Shown here: positions 1 through 11,142 of the stretch, one piece after another
Position numbering within the stretch: position 1 is the first letter of the stretch
Layout of the letters: every line of letters begins with the position of its first letter
DNA from: Mesorhizobium sp. AR10
GTDB taxonomy: Bacteria > Pseudomonadota > Alphaproteobacteria > Rhizobiales > Rhizobiaceae
DNA length: 64,000 bases
Direction of reading: 5' to 3'
NCBI RefSeq assembly: GCF_024746795.1
Contig: NZ_CP080524.1
Span: forward strand, 3,822,001-3,886,000
Program-made: the position numbers and the translations under genes
Notes under the pieces: generated by a model
Told to the model about the DNA's origin: nothing
Seen by the model: only the letters and a program-made list of their open reading frames with translations
Database searches by the model: none

Positions 1-180
1 CCGCAGTCTCTCCAGTTCCTCGGCTCCTGGTCGGGGGTAGACGCGGTCGATTTCGTCCGTCTCGACGATTGCATGGGCGATTTGCGCGTCGGCGAGCTTC
101 GCACCGATCTCCCAGCAAACGGTGGATTTTCCGACCCCGGCCGGACCTGTGATCAAAAGGGTATGCACGGCATTTTGCAT
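1..180 (-). CDS. P-loop nucleotide-binding protein (partial, runs off the left edge)
   Basis: Only the N-terminal 60 residues are in the window. They begin MQNAVHTLLITGPAGVGKST, a classic Walker A loop after a hydrophobic beta strand, as in small kinases and ATPases of the AAA_33/shikimate-kinase type. A later ETDEID segment could belong to a nucleotide- or substrate-binding strand. An AGGAAAG ribosome site lies about 9 bases upstream of the ATG, and an in-frame stop directly before it fixes the start. The gene is divergent from the carboxylase gene. The substrate cannot be told from this fragment. Confidence 0.7.
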   Translation of the reverse strand, partial: MQNAVHTLLITGPAGVGKSTVCWEIGAKLADAQIAHAIVETDEIDRVYPRPGAEELERLR

Positions 181-332
181 TCATCGGCTTTCCTGTGGTG
201 GCGGCGCAGCTTTCGTCGAGTGGCGTCTGCTTGGCAAGCCGGAAGCTGCTGATCGCCTGTATAGCGGCACAGTGCTTGAGCCCACGTGCCGAAGCCCATA
301 AGAAGGAGGAAAGACCCGAGGGAAACGCCTTG

Positions 333-2345
<2,013 letters not shown>

Positions 2346-2369
2346 TCCTTCCGCGATGCACGTGGGCGG

Positions 2370-2822
2370 TCAGGCTGGCGCCGCCACCATGCTCTGATCG
2401 GTGACGACATAGACGCAGGCGCGGCAGGCATCCGCGCCGCGCTGGCTGTACCAGCGGCAGGAGCCGCGGATGACACAGCGCGGTAGGTTTTCGGCCGGCT
2501 CGACCGCCTGGTCGACCATGCCGGTCAGCACCTTTTCGATGACACCGCAGGAATTGCCGGTCCACTGTTTGCATTTGCCTTCGACGCAACGGCCGGCAAA
2601 CCGGAAGCGCGCTTCGGGTACGCCCTTCTTGCTTGCCAGATCGACGAAATCCGCATCGATTTCGAGGCGTGTCGGGATCGGCTGGACAGTGCCGTCCGGC
2701 CCGACCACTCCAATCAATAGCGCTCCTGGTACGGCGCGGGCGCTCGGACAGGACTTTTCGCCGTCAGTGGCGATTTTCGGGCTCGCCACGCCCCTTTTTG
2801 CATATGCCGGGCCGACAGACAT
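2370..2822 (-). CDS. Conserved cysteine-rich hypothetical protein
   Basis: About 150 residues and not recognised. It has a cluster of cysteines in the second half (CVEGKCKQW, SCGVIEKVL, CVIRGSCRWY, ACRACVYV), suggesting a metal site or disulfides. There is no clear membrane segment or signal peptide. The frame stays open to an ATG at 2885, but those extra 21 codons read through a dispersed palindromic repeat (2839-2861). The ATG at 2822 is therefore preferred, although its ribosome site is weak. It lies convergent to the carboxylase gene with a gap of about 24 bases. Confidence 0.55.
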   Translation of the reverse strand: MSVGPAYAKRGVASPKIATDGEKSCPSARAVPGALLIGVVGPDGTVQPIPTRLEIDADFVDLASKKGVPEARFRFAGRCVEGKCKQWTGNSCGVIEKVLTGMVDQAVEPAENLPRCVIRGSCRWYSQRGADACRACVYVVTDQSMVAAPA

Positions 2823-2835
2823 GATGTCAGAGCCT

Positions 2836-2865
2836 GATCCATCCCAATAGGATCGGGATGGGGCG
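2836..2865. repeat. Dispersed palindromic repeat (10-3-10 hairpin)
   Basis: CCATCCCAAT, a 3-base loop and ATCGGGATGG form a hairpin with one wobble pair. The same arm sequence and loop size recur at 16416-16438 and both copies adjoin a CAGGCTC-type flank, so this is one repeat family. Such elements are common between genes in Mesorhizobium and relatives. Confidence 0.65.
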
Positions 2866-2925
2866 CTATCTCTATGTTTGACCATGATTTCTTTCCGTGC
2901 CGAAGTTCAGCGCAGCAAATGCCGG

Positions 2926-3153
2926 TTAGCGCAGCATTCCGTTGATCTCTTTGTCGAGCGCGGGAAGCTTGAGCTGATCGATGTGTGCCACCAGGCCGAG
3001 CCATTCCCTGGGGAAATGCAGCACGAGTTCCGGCTGCGTGTGCGTTTCGGCGATCGACGCCAGCACCGCGCGCTGAATGGTTTTCGCCAGTTTCTCATCC
3101 ATGCCCTTGGCGAGCTTGAGACCGGATAGATCGACGACAAAACGACTGGCCAT
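2926..3153 (-). CDS. Small conserved hypothetical protein
   Basis: 75 residues starting MASRFVVDLSGLKL. The product is not recognised. A strong GAGAGGAG ribosome site lies 6 bases before the ATG at 3153 and leaves too little room for the ATG two codons upstream, which decides the start. The protein looks soluble and partly helical (AKTIQRAVLASIAE), with no cysteine motif or membrane segment. It is upstream of, and in the same direction as, the cysteine-rich gene, about 100 bases away. Confidence 0.6.
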   Translation of the reverse strand: MASRFVVDLSGLKLAKGMDEKLAKTIQRAVLASIAETHTQPELVLHFPREWLGLVAHIDQLKLPALDKEINGMLR

Positions 3154-3398
3154 GAACATCTCCTCTCAAAAAAGATGATTTCGTTCACGGTCGGCAGCGT
3201 GCCGATACCGGTGCCCATCGACCATGAAGCGCTTCACACTGGCCGGATCGATCTCGGGCGCTGACGGCTCCTTGGCTCAAACGGTCGGTTTTTCGGGGAT
3301 CAGTGCATCTCGAGAGCGGGAGTGCTGGCGGGCGGCGAAACGGGAGCCTAGATTATGACGACAACCAGATTCGCCGAACAGATTGAAAGCCAAGTCGA

Positions 3399-6300
3399 GT
3401 GGCAGACGAAAAAACGACACGCGATCCGCTGATGCGCGAGGCCATTGCGCGAGCGGCAAGGCCGGAAGTGCCGGCGCGGCCTTTCATCCATCTGCGCGTG
3501 CATTCAGCCTATTCGTTGCTCGAAGGCGCGCTGCAGCTTGGCAAGGTCGTCGGCCATGCGGTGCAGGACGAGTGCCCGGCGATCGCCGTCACCGACACCA
3601 ACAATCTGTTCGGCGCGCTCGAATTTGCCCAGAAGGCGGTGAAAGACGGCATCCAGCCGATCATCGGCTGCCAGATCGATCTCGTCTTTTCCGGCGAAAC
3701 GAGCGACGCCCAGCGCGACCGTCGCCGTCATGGACCTGAGATGAGCGCCGTGGTGCTGCTTGCCGCGACCGAGGCCGGCTACAGCAATCTGGTCAAGCAG
3801 GTCAGCCGCGTCTATCTCGAAACGCCGCCCGGCGAGCCCGTGCATCTGACCACCGAGATGCTGCAGGGCCACTCTGATGGGCTGATCTGCCTCTCAGGCG
3901 GGCCGCGTGGCCCGATCGGCCGGGCGCTGAAGGAAGACCGCCGCGATCTGGCCGAGGCGCGGCTCTTGGCTCTCAAGGCGCTGTTCGGCGACCGGCTCTA
4001 TGTCGAACTGGACCGGGTTTCTGGCTATGACCGGGCCATCGAGAAATCGTCGGTCGATCTGGCCTATATCCATGACTTGCCACTGGTCGCGACCAACGAG
4101 GCGTTTTTCTTCTCGCGCGACGACTATGAGGCGCATGATGCGCTGATCGCCATCGCCGAAGGTTCGGTCGTTGCCGCCGACAACCGCCGCCGGCTGTCGC
4201 CCGACAATTTCCTGCGCAGCCAGGCCGATATGGCGAAGCTGTTTGCCGACCTGCCGGAGGCGATCGACAACACCGTCGAGATCGCGTTGCGCTGTTCCTA
4301 CTATCCGAAGACCCGAAACCCGATCCTGCCGCGCTTTGCCGGCGGCGATGTCGCCGACGCCGATGCGGCGGTGAAGGCGGAGGCGCAGGAGCTTGCCAGA
4401 CAGGCGCATGAGGGGCTGGAAGCGCGGCTGGCGGCACACGGCCCGACTGCCGGCTACAGTGTCGAACAATATCACGAGCGGTTGGATTTCGAACTCGGCG
4501 TCATCGAGAAGATGAAGTATCCCGGCTATTTCCTGATCGTCGCCGACTTCATCAAATGGGCGAAGGCGCAAGGCATTCCAGTCGGGCCGGGCCGCGGTTC
4601 GGGCGCCGGTTCGCTGGTTGCCTACGCCACGACCATCACCGACATCGATCCGCTGCGCTTCTCGCTGCTGTTCGAGCGCTTCCTCAATCCCGACCGCGTG
4701 TCGATGCCCGACTTCGACATCGACTTCTGCCAGGACCGGCGCGAGGAGGTCATCCGCTACGTCCAGCAAAAATACGGTCGCGACCAGGTCGGCCAGATCA
4801 TCACCTTCGGTACGCTGCAGGCCCGCGCGGTGCTGCGCGACGTCGGCCGCGTGCTGCAGATGCCTTATGGCCAGGTCGACAAGCTCTCCAAGATGGTGCC
4901 GCAGAACCCGGCCAATCCGGTCAAGCTCGCCGACGCGATTGCCAACGAGCCGCGCTTTGCCGAGGAAGCCGAACGCGAGCCGATCGTGCAGACGCTGCTC
5001 GACATGGCGCAGAAGCTGGAAGGGCTCTACCGCCACGCCTCGACGCACGCCGCCGGCATCGTCATCGGCGATAGACCTTTGTCGGAATTGGTGCCGATGT
5101 ACCGCGATCCGCGCTCGGACATGCCGGTCACCCAGTTCAACATGAAATATGTCGAGCAGGCCGGGCTGGTGAAGTTCGACTTCCTCGGCCTGAAGACGCT
5201 GACGGTGCTGGAAACGGCGGTCAAGCTGATCCGCCGCCGTGGCATCGAGATCGATCTCGCCCGCATCCCACTCGACGATCCCGACACCTACGCCATGCTG
5301 TCGCGCGGCGAAGTGGTCGGCGTGTTCCAGGTGGAAAGTGCCGGCATGCGCAAGGCGCTGATCGGCATGCGGCCGGACTGCATCGAGGACATCATCGCGC
5401 TGGTCGCGCTTTATCGGCCGGGCCCGATGGAGAACATCCCGACCTACAACGCCAGAAAGCATGGCGAAGAGGAGATGGCCTCGATCCATCCGAAGATCGA
5501 CCATTTGGTGAAGGAGACGCAAGGCGTCATCGTCTACCAGGAACAGGTCATGCAGATCGCGCAGGAACTGTCCGGCTATTCGCTGGGCGAAGCCGACCTG
5601 TTGCGCCGCGCCATGGGCAAGAAGATCCGCGCCGAAATGGATAAGCAGCGCGAGCGCTTCGTCTCGGGCGCGGTCGAGCGCGGCGTCGGCAAGCCGCAAG
5701 CCGACTTCATTTTCGATCTGCTGGCAAAGTTCGCCGACTACGGTTTCAACAAATCGCATGCCGCCGCCTATGCGGTCGTCTCCTACCAGACGGCCTATCT
5801 GAAGGCACACTACCCGGTCGAATTCCTGGCGGCATCGATGACGCTCGACATGGGCAACACCGACAAGCTTGCCGATTTCCGCCAGGATGCGCTGCGTCTC
5901 GGCATCGAGGTGCTGGCACCGTCGGTAATGACGTCGTTCCGAAATTTCGAGGTCGGTGAGAACCGCATCTTCTATTCGCTGGCGGCGCTCAAGGGCGTCG
6001 GCGACGCGGCGGTCGAGCATATCGTCGCCATGCGTGGCGAAAAACCGTTCAAGAACCTCGCCGATTTCTGCGAAAGGGTCGATCCGAAGATCGTCGGCAA
6101 GCGCGTCTTCGAAAGCCTGATCACCGCCGGTGCGCTGGATTGCTTCGGCCACGATCGTGCCGCGATGATGGCGGGCGTCGAGCGGATGATGGGACTGGCG
6201 TCGCTGGCGCAGCAGAATGCCGTTTCCGGTCAGGCCGACATCTTTGGCGCCTCCCTGGGGGCACAGTCGCAGGCGCTCAACCTGCCGGCGACGGAACCGT

Positions 6301-6926
6301 GGCTTGCCGCCGATCGCCTGCACAGGGAATTCCAGGTGGTCGGCTTCTATCTCTCCGCCCATCCGCTCGACGAGTACAAGGCGGCACTGCAGAAGATGCG
6401 GGTGCAGAACTGGGGCGAATTCTCGGCCGCCGTCAAACGCGGCGCTGCCGCCGGGCGGCTGGCTGGAACCGTCACCACCAAGCAGGAGCGCAAGACGCGC
6501 ACCGGCAACAAGATGGGCGTCGTGGCCTTTTCCGACACGTCGGGCCAGTACGAGGCAGTGCTCTTTTCCGAGGGGTTGGCGCAGTATCGCGACCTGCTCG
6601 AGCCCGGCCGTTCGGTGGTGATCACCGTGTCGGCCGAGGACCGGCCCGAAGGCGTCAATCTGCGCATCCAGACCGTGCAATCGCTGGAGGACGAGGCAAG
6701 CCGCATCCAGAAAGCCCTGCGCATCTTCGTGCGCGATGCCGCGCCGATCGGCACGCTGGCCGGCCAGCTTGCCGTCAAGGGCGAAGGCCAGGTAAGCTTC
6801 GTGCTGATCAAGGAGGGTGGCGAGGGCGAGGTCGAGATCGAACTGCCCAGCCGCTATCGCATCTCGCCGCAGATCGCATCGGCCATGCGCGCGGTGCCGG
6901 GCGTGGTCGAAGTGGAGCTTGTATAG
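3399..6926 (+). CDS. dnaE: DNA polymerase III alpha subunit (replicative, DnaE1 type)
   Basis: 1175 residues, the usual size for DnaE1 and longer than the mutasome paralogue DnaE2. An N-terminal PHP domain (LRVHSAYSLLEGAL) is followed by the family C palm, in which PDFDIDF at residues 437-443 carries the catalytic aspartates. A fingers/beta-binding region and a C-terminal OB-fold follow (region VSAEDRPEGVNLRIQ). It is the polymerising subunit of the chromosomal replicase. The GTG at 3399 is chosen because the N-terminus ADEKTTRDPLMREAI reads as coding; an ATG at 3432 is the alternative. No lesion-bypass partners (imuA/imuB) are adjacent, supporting the replicative assignment. Confidence 0.95.
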   Translation: MADEKTTRDPLMREAIARAARPEVPARPFIHLRVHSAYSLLEGALQLGKVVGHAVQDECPAIAVTDTNNLFGALEFAQKAVKDGIQPIIGCQIDLVFSGETSDAQRDRRRHGPEMSAVVLLAATEAGYSNLVKQVSRVYLETPPGEPVHLTTEMLQGHSDGLICLSGGPRGPIGRALKEDRRDLAEARLLALKALFGDRLYVELDRVSGYDRAIEKSSVDLAYIHDLPLVATNEAFFFSRDDYEAHDALIAIAEGSVVAADNRRRLSPDNFLRSQADMAKLFADLPEAIDNTVEIALRCSYYPKTRNPILPRFAGGDVADADAAVKAEAQELARQAHEGLEARLAAHGPTAGYSVEQYHERLDFELGVIEKMKYPGYFLIVADFIKWAKAQGIPVGPGRGSGAGSLVAYATTITDIDPLRFSLLFERFLNPDRVSMPDFDIDFCQDRREEVIRYVQQKYGRDQVGQIITFGTLQARAVLRDVGRVLQMPYGQVDKLSKMVPQNPANPVKLADAIANEPRFAEEAEREPIVQTLLDMAQKLEGLYRHASTHAAGIVIGDRPLSELVPMYRDPRSDMPVTQFNMKYVEQAGLVKFDFLGLKTLTVLETAVKLIRRRGIEIDLARIPLDDPDTYAMLSRGEVVGVFQVESAGMRKALIGMRPDCIEDIIALVALYRPGPMENIPTYNARKHGEEEMASIHPKIDHLVKETQGVIVYQEQVMQIAQELSGYSLGEADLLRRAMGKKIRAEMDKQRERFVSGAVERGVGKPQADFIFDLLAKFADYGFNKSHAAAYAVVSYQTAYLKAHYPVEFLAASMTLDMGNTDKLADFRQDALRLGIEVLAPSVMTSFRNFEVGENRIFYSLAALKGVGDAAVEHIVAMRGEKPFKNLADFCERVDPKIVGKRVFESLITAGALDCFGHDRAAMMAGVERMMGLASLAQQNAVSGQADIFGASLGAQSQALNLPATEPWLAADRLHREFQVVGFYLSAHPLDEYKAALQKMRVQNWGEFSAAVKRGAAAGRLAGTVTTKQERKTRTGNKMGVVAFSDTSGQYEAVLFSEGLAQYRDLLEPGRSVVITVSAEDRPEGVNLRIQTVQSLEDEASRIQKALRIFVRDAAPIGTLAGQLAVKGEGQVSFVLIKEGGEGEVEIELPSRYRISPQIASAMRAVPGVVEVELV

Positions 6927-6948
6927 ACCGTCGGCGGGCTGGGGCGTG

Positions 6949-7105
6949 CCATAAGTTCGCCGATCTCAACATGCTGGTCGCGCCGGACGGCCAGGAGCGG
7001 ACGGCTGAAGAGTTCAAGTCGCTGCTGGCGTGGGGCAGATTCGACGTCATCGACGTTATCGAGGCGGGGCCACGCATCAGTGTGATCGAGGCCAGGCCGG
7101 TGTGA
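6949..7105 (+). pseudogene. C-terminal remnant of an O-methyltransferase-family protein
   Basis: Right after the dnaE stop, the plus strand encodes FADLNMLVAPDGQERTAEEF followed by a segment ending RISVIEARPV and a stop. This matches the C-terminal signature of SAM-dependent O-methyltransferases (DLNMLV, GGRERT, EYRALLAAAGF, SVIE-type end). The catalytic Rossmann domain and any start are missing, because dnaE occupies the upstream sequence. The GF/Y and central residues have drifted (LAWGRFDVIDVI). It reads as a decayed gene end left by a deletion or rearrangement. Identification rests on recalled family motifs. Confidence 0.55.
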
Positions 7106-7384
7106 TTGGCGAGCGTGTATTGCCAGGCGCCGACACGGCCTGAGGCAACCCCTTCACCGGCTATAGGATCGATTTGTGGGCATCGTCTCATCAAACCGAT
7201 AGCCAGAAACCGTACCGGGAGGTGGCACCGTCCATCGTTGGTCAGCGCATCGCGGATTGAGCGCAGCCAAGTCGCGCGCGCTGGTGCATTGCACCTGCCG
7301 GGCGCCATGTTTTGCCGTGTCGTTTCGCCGGTGGTATGGCAGAGAGCACTGGACGGCTTGTCCGCCCGGCGCTATCGCCATCTG
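7106..7384. other. Intergenic stretch upstream of the ion channel
   Basis: About 280 bases between the methyltransferase remnant and the channel gene. The channel frame stays open back to 7106, but the translation there is basic, low-complexity and unlike the channel, so it is taken as untranslated. No clear promoter, hairpin or RNA gene was seen. Confidence 0.4.
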
Positions 7385-8188
7385 ATGACGGTTGAGAACA
7401 AGGGCACTCCACCACAAAAGCAAGCTCTGGCACGGCTTCGCGACGTACTGCGCAAGCTATACCACGGGCGCACGCCGGCGGCTTTCCGGTTTCAGCTGGC
7501 AGCAATCCTGATCGACCTTGCCATCATCGCTTTCTTCATCGCCACGCCTGTCCTTCAGGACTCGCCCTCGTTTCTGTGGCTCGATTATTCTGTGGCAGCA
7601 CTGGTCGCCGCCGACATGATTGCCCGGCTGCTTGCCTCCAACGACATGCTGCGCTTGATGAAGCAGCCGACATCATGGATCGATGCCTTCATCCTGCTGA
7701 CGTTGCTGATGCCTGCGGCGCTCGCCAATCTCGGTTTTCTGCGCATCCTGCGGCTGTGGTCGTTGTCGCGTGGTGGGTCCTTGTGGCGGCATTTTGAGAT
7801 GCGCGGCCTCAAGCCATGGCGCGAGGCGAGCCAGGCGGTGATCAATCTGCTGACATTCCTCTTCATCATCACCGGCTTCGTCTACACCTTCTTCTTTCGC
7901 ACTGGGTCCGGCCTCGAAGGCTACATCGACGCGCTCTATTTCACCGTTGCCACGGTGACCACGACCGGCTTTGGCGACATCGTGTTGCCGGGCATGGCGG
8001 GCAAGCTGACGGCGATCGCCACCATGATCATCGGCATATCGCTGTTCGTGAGGCTGGCACAGGCGCTCTTCCGCCCGGCCAAGGTGTTCTTTCCCTGCCC
8101 GCAATGTGGGCTGCAGCGGCACGAGCCGGACGCGGTCCACTGCAAGGCCTGCGGGCATGTTCTCAATATACCCGACGAAGGCAATTGA
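7385..8188 (+). CDS. Two-pore-loop-type/voltage-gated-like ion channel with C-terminal zinc ribbon
   Basis: 267 residues in the inner membrane. Hydrophobic segments lie near residues 37-57, 66-83, 100-118 and 150-171. A pore loop with TTTGFGD (about 192-198), the potassium selectivity-filter signature, precedes a last helix (205-225). A helix around LGFLRILRLW resembles a weak voltage sensor with few arginines. After the pore, CPQC (238-241) and CKAC (253-256) form a four-cysteine zinc ribbon, an unusual cytoplasmic appendage. The role is most likely K+ (or Na+) conductance. The start at 7385 is chosen by domain content because no strong ribosome site is visible; ATG 7307 is an alternative. 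Confidence 0.75.
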   Translation: MTVENKGTPPQKQALARLRDVLRKLYHGRTPAAFRFQLAAILIDLAIIAFFIATPVLQDSPSFLWLDYSVAALVAADMIARLLASNDMLRLMKQPTSWIDAFILLTLLMPAALANLGFLRILRLWSLSRGGSLWRHFEMRGLKPWREASQAVINLLTFLFIITGFVYTFFFRTGSGLEGYIDALYFTVATVTTTGFGDIVLPGMAGKLTAIATMIIGISLFVRLAQALFRPAKVFFPCPQCGLQRHEPDAVHCKACGHVLNIPDEGN

Positions 8189-8191
8189 CGG

Positions 8192-9073
8192 CTAAGATAC
8201 TGCGATCTCCGCCGGTTTCGTCGCTTTGCGTTGCAGATTGAGCAAATTGCCCATCAGGATCAGCAGCGCGCCGCCGGCCGTGTAGGCGTCGATCTGCTCG
8301 CTATAGAGCAGCCAGCCGATCAGCGCCGACAGCGGCACGCGCAGAAAATCCATCGGCGAGATGACGGTCGCGTCGGCGTAGCCAAGTGCGCGGGCCATGC
8401 AGAAATGCGACGACATGCCGGTGAAGGCGATCAGCAGGATCCACGGCCACAATTCGAGCGGCGGGTTTTTCCACTCGTAGAGCGCCGGGATGAGGCCGAC
8501 CACCGACTGGATGATCAGCATCCAGAAGATGATGCGCACGACGCTGTCTGTCCGCGTCAGCGACTTGACCATGACCACCGAGATGCCGAAGCAGACCGCG
8601 GCGCCGAGCACGATAAGATGTCCCGGATCGACCGCGCCGACACCGGGACGCACGATGATCACCACACCGACCAACCCCAGCACGATCGCCGCCAGCTTGG
8701 GCCGGCTCAACCTTTCGCCAAGGAAGCCGACCGCCAGAAGGGCCGTCCAGATCGGCGTCGTGAACTCGATCGAAATCAGCACGGCCAGCGGGATAAGCGT
8801 CAGCGCGTAGAGCCAGGCCGCCTGGCCGGTATAATGGATGAGGTTGCGGGCGAGATGGGCGACTGGGCGCTGTGTGCGCATCGCGGCAAAGCCGCCGCTC
8901 ATCATCACCAGTGGCAGAAGGATGAAAAAGCCGATTACCGAGCGCAGCTCCAGCACCTGGAAGACATTGAGCTCGGCTGTCGTGGCGCGACCGGCGACCG
9001 ACATCGCCAGAAACGACGCGATCGACAGCGCCATCCAGAATGCGGCCTTGGGGATCGAAGGGGAGGGTGCCAT
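8192..9073 (-). CDS. DMT-superfamily (EamA) transporter
   Basis: 293 residues with about ten hydrophobic helices and the internal two-fold repeat of EamA permeases (first half from FWMALSIASFLAMSV, second half from LIVLGAAVCFGISVV). Members export metabolites or amino acids across the inner membrane; the substrate is unknown. The frame is open another 60 codons upstream, but the ATG at 9073 (MAPSPSIPKAAFW) begins the homologous part and the upstream translation is not membrane-like. It is convergent with the ion channel gene, whose stop is 3 bases away. Confidence 0.8.
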   Translation of the reverse strand: MAPSPSIPKAAFWMALSIASFLAMSVAGRATTAELNVFQVLELRSVIGFFILLPLVMMSGGFAAMRTQRPVAHLARNLIHYTGQAAWLYALTLIPLAVLISIEFTTPIWTALLAVGFLGERLSRPKLAAIVLGLVGVVIIVRPGVGAVDPGHLIVLGAAVCFGISVVMVKSLTRTDSVVRIIFWMLIIQSVVGLIPALYEWKNPPLELWPWILLIAFTGMSSHFCMARALGYADATVISPMDFLRVPLSALIGWLLYSEQIDAYTAGGALLILMGNLLNLQRKATKPAEIAVS

Positions 9074-9228
9074 GCGCGCTATGTCGCAAGCCGGGACTTT
9101 TATCGCAACCGCTAGTCGCCGCATTCGACTGGGCCAACACGCCGCTTTCGAAACGTCAAGAGCGGAACCTGACGCAGCGGCAGGCGTTGACCCCTCAGCA
9201 TTGGCGTTCTGCCAACGGAGGAAAACCC

Positions 9229-9735
9229 ATGAAATCGTTCGCCCGTTTTGCACTTGCTGGCTGCCTGTTAGCGGGGTTGGGCGTCGCTCACGCCGACGAG
9301 GCCGATTTCCTTCGTTCGTTCGACGGAAATTTTGCCGGAAAGGGCGAAGTCAAGGTGACCACCGATTCGCCAACGGTGAATGTGTCCTGCACGTTCAAGT
9401 CTGACGCAACGGCGACCTCACTGTCGCTCAACGGGGTCTGCCGCGGTTTGATCGTCGTCTCTCGCAACATCAGCGCCGACCTCAAGGTCAAAGGCGCAAA
9501 ATACGCCGGGACCTATATCGGATCGCGCAGCGGTACTGCCGGACTCAGCGGCAGCCGTTCAGGAAACGCCATCAATCTCGGGATTCGCTGGGCCACAGAG
9601 GTCAATGGCGACCTCAAGGCGCAGATGACGCTTGAAAAGCGGGGCGAGAATGGCATGCGGCTGACCACGACCGACGTCGACCCGAAAACCGGCAAAAGCG
9701 TTGTCGTCAGCCGTATCGATCTGCAACGAACCTGA
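9229..9735 (+). CDS. Exported hypothetical protein
   Basis: 168 residues. A Sec signal peptide (MKSFARFALAGCLLAGLGVAHA, cleavage after AHA) is followed by a small beta-rich domain with many short G/S/T-rich strands and one cysteine pair (VSCTFK, GVCRGL) that could be a disulfide. GGAGGA lies 6 bases before the ATG and fixes the start. The mature protein is predicted to be periplasmic. No function is recognised. It is convergent with dinB. Confidence 0.7.
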   Translation: MKSFARFALAGCLLAGLGVAHADEADFLRSFDGNFAGKGEVKVTTDSPTVNVSCTFKSDATATSLSLNGVCRGLIVVSRNISADLKVKGAKYAGTYIGSRSGTAGLSGSRSGNAINLGIRWATEVNGDLKAQMTLEKRGENGMRLTTTDVDPKTGKSVVVSRIDLQRT

Positions 9736-9745
9736 TCGGGAAGCC

Positions 9746-11074
9746 TCAATCCTCGATTGGCTCTGGCGGATGGGCGTTGCGGCCCTTGCCGAAAGTATAG
9801 CCGGTCTCCACCGCCTTGCGGCCGAACTTGTCGCGCAGCGTGTCGATCGCGCCTTCGGCCATGGCGCGTTTGTGCGATTGGATGTCGACGAGATCGGGCG
9901 GGTCGGCTTTGTCGTCGTCCGAGAGGTCGCTGACGCCGATGCCGAGCAGCCGGTACTTCGTACCGTCGGCCTCCTTGCGCAGCAGCTCGATCCCGGTCTG
10001 GAAAATGCGGTCGGCCAGCCGGGTCGGGTCGCCAAGCTGGCGATTGCGGGTGCGCAGCTTGAAGTCCTGCGTCTTCAGCTTCAGCACCACGGTCCGGCCG
10101 GCAATGCCTGATTTTTTCAGCCGCCCCGAGACCTTTTCCGACAATGCCCTGAGCACAGGGACCAGTTCGTCCATGGTGGCGATGTCGGTGTCGAAGGTGG
10201 TTTCCGCCGATACGCTCTTGGCGTCCTGATCGGGATGGACGCGGCGGTCGTCCTCGCCGCGCGACAAATGGTAGAGCCGGTCGCCCATCACGCCATAGCG
10301 GCGCATCAGGTCACCGCGCTCCATGCGCTGCAACTGGGCGATGGTGCGGATACCGTCGCGTTCCAGGTTTGCGGCGAAGGCCTTTCCCACGCCCCAGATC
10401 AGCGTCACCGGTTGCTCTGCCAGAAAGCCGACCGCCTCGGCCTCGCCGATCACCGAAAAGCCGCGCGGCTTGCGGAAATCGGACGCCACCTTGGCCAGGA
10501 ATTTGCAATAGGAAAGGCCAGCCGAAACGGTGATGCCGATCTCCTTTTCGACAGTCAGCGCAAATCGCGCCAGCACCACAGCCGGCGGCATGCCGTGCAG
10601 CCTCTCGGTGCCGGCAAGGTCGAGAAATGCTTCGTCGATGGAGAGCGGCTCGACCAGCGGCGTCAGGGCCTCCATCAGGGCGCGCACCTCGCGGCCGACG
10701 CGGACATATTTTTCCATGTCCGGCGGGATGACGACCGCTTCCGGGCAAGCTTCGAGCGCCTTGAACATCGGCATTGCCGAGCGCACGCCATGAATGCGGG
10801 CGATGTAGCAAGCGGTGGAGACGACGCCGCGCTTGCCGCCGCCGATGATCAGCGGCCGGTCCTTCAGCGCAGGGTTGTCGCGCTTTTCGACAGCCGCATA
10901 AAAGGCGTCGCAGTCGATATGGGCCAGATGTAGCCGGTAAAGTTCGGGATGGCGGGCAAGGCGAGGGCTGCCGCAGCGCTCGCAGCGGCGTGCCTCGCCA
11001 CGCTGAAAAGTCAGGCAGTCGCGGCAAAAACCGTGATCGGGATTGTTGACAGGGGCCGCCATCGCTGCGAACAT
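9746..11074 (-). CDS. dinB: DNA polymerase IV (Y-family) with N-terminal zinc-finger-like extension
   Basis: 442 residues. The Y-family catalytic core begins [16 protein letters not shown] and includes the second acidic motif SIDEAFLDL, HhH DNA-binding segments, and a little-finger domain ending near [10 protein letters not shown]. It performs error-prone translesion synthesis. Ahead of the core is a 40-residue extension with CRDC and CERC, a probable zinc knuckle seen in many rhizobial DinB proteins but absent from E. coli DinB. Start choice (11074 or the ATG four codons later) is unsettled because no ribosome site is clear. No LexA box was recognised upstream. Confidence 0.9.
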   Translation of the reverse strand: MFAAMAAPVNNPDHGFCRDCLTFQRGEARRCERCGSPRLARHPELYRLHLAHIDCDAFYAAVEKRDNPALKDRPLIIGGGKRGVVSTACYIARIHGVRSAMPMFKALEACPEAVVIPPDMEKYVRVGREVRALMEALTPLVEPLSIDEAFLDLAGTERLHGMPPAVVLARFALTVEKEIGITVSAGLSYCKFLAKVASDFRKPRGFSVIGEAEAVGFLAEQPVTLIWGVGKAFAANLERDGIRTIAQLQRMERGDLMRRYGVMGDRLYHLSRGEDDRRVHPDQDAKSVSAETTFDTDIATMDELVPVLRALSEKVSGRLKKSGIAGRTVVLKLKTQDFKLRTRNRQLGDPTRLADRIFQTGIELLRKEADGTKYRLLGIGVSDLSDDDKADPPDLVDIQSHKRAMAEGAIDTLRDKFGRKAVETGYTFGKGRNAHPPEPIED

Positions 11075-11142
11075 AAAGAGAACAGACCCAATGGTACGTC
11101 AGGACGGAAGCCGCTACAAGGCGGCGGGCCGGGAGAGCGCGT

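Noticed and set aside
195..332. 46-codon N-terminal extension of the carboxylase subunit
   Set aside because: Not homologous; overlaps the divergent promoter region of the P-loop gene. MFTKILIANRGEI is the family start.
3894..6680. Long open frame (928 codons) antisense to dnaE
   Set aside because: It is a GC-skew shadow of the dnaE codons; its translation is His/Arg/Asp-rich with no domain, and dnaE is certain.
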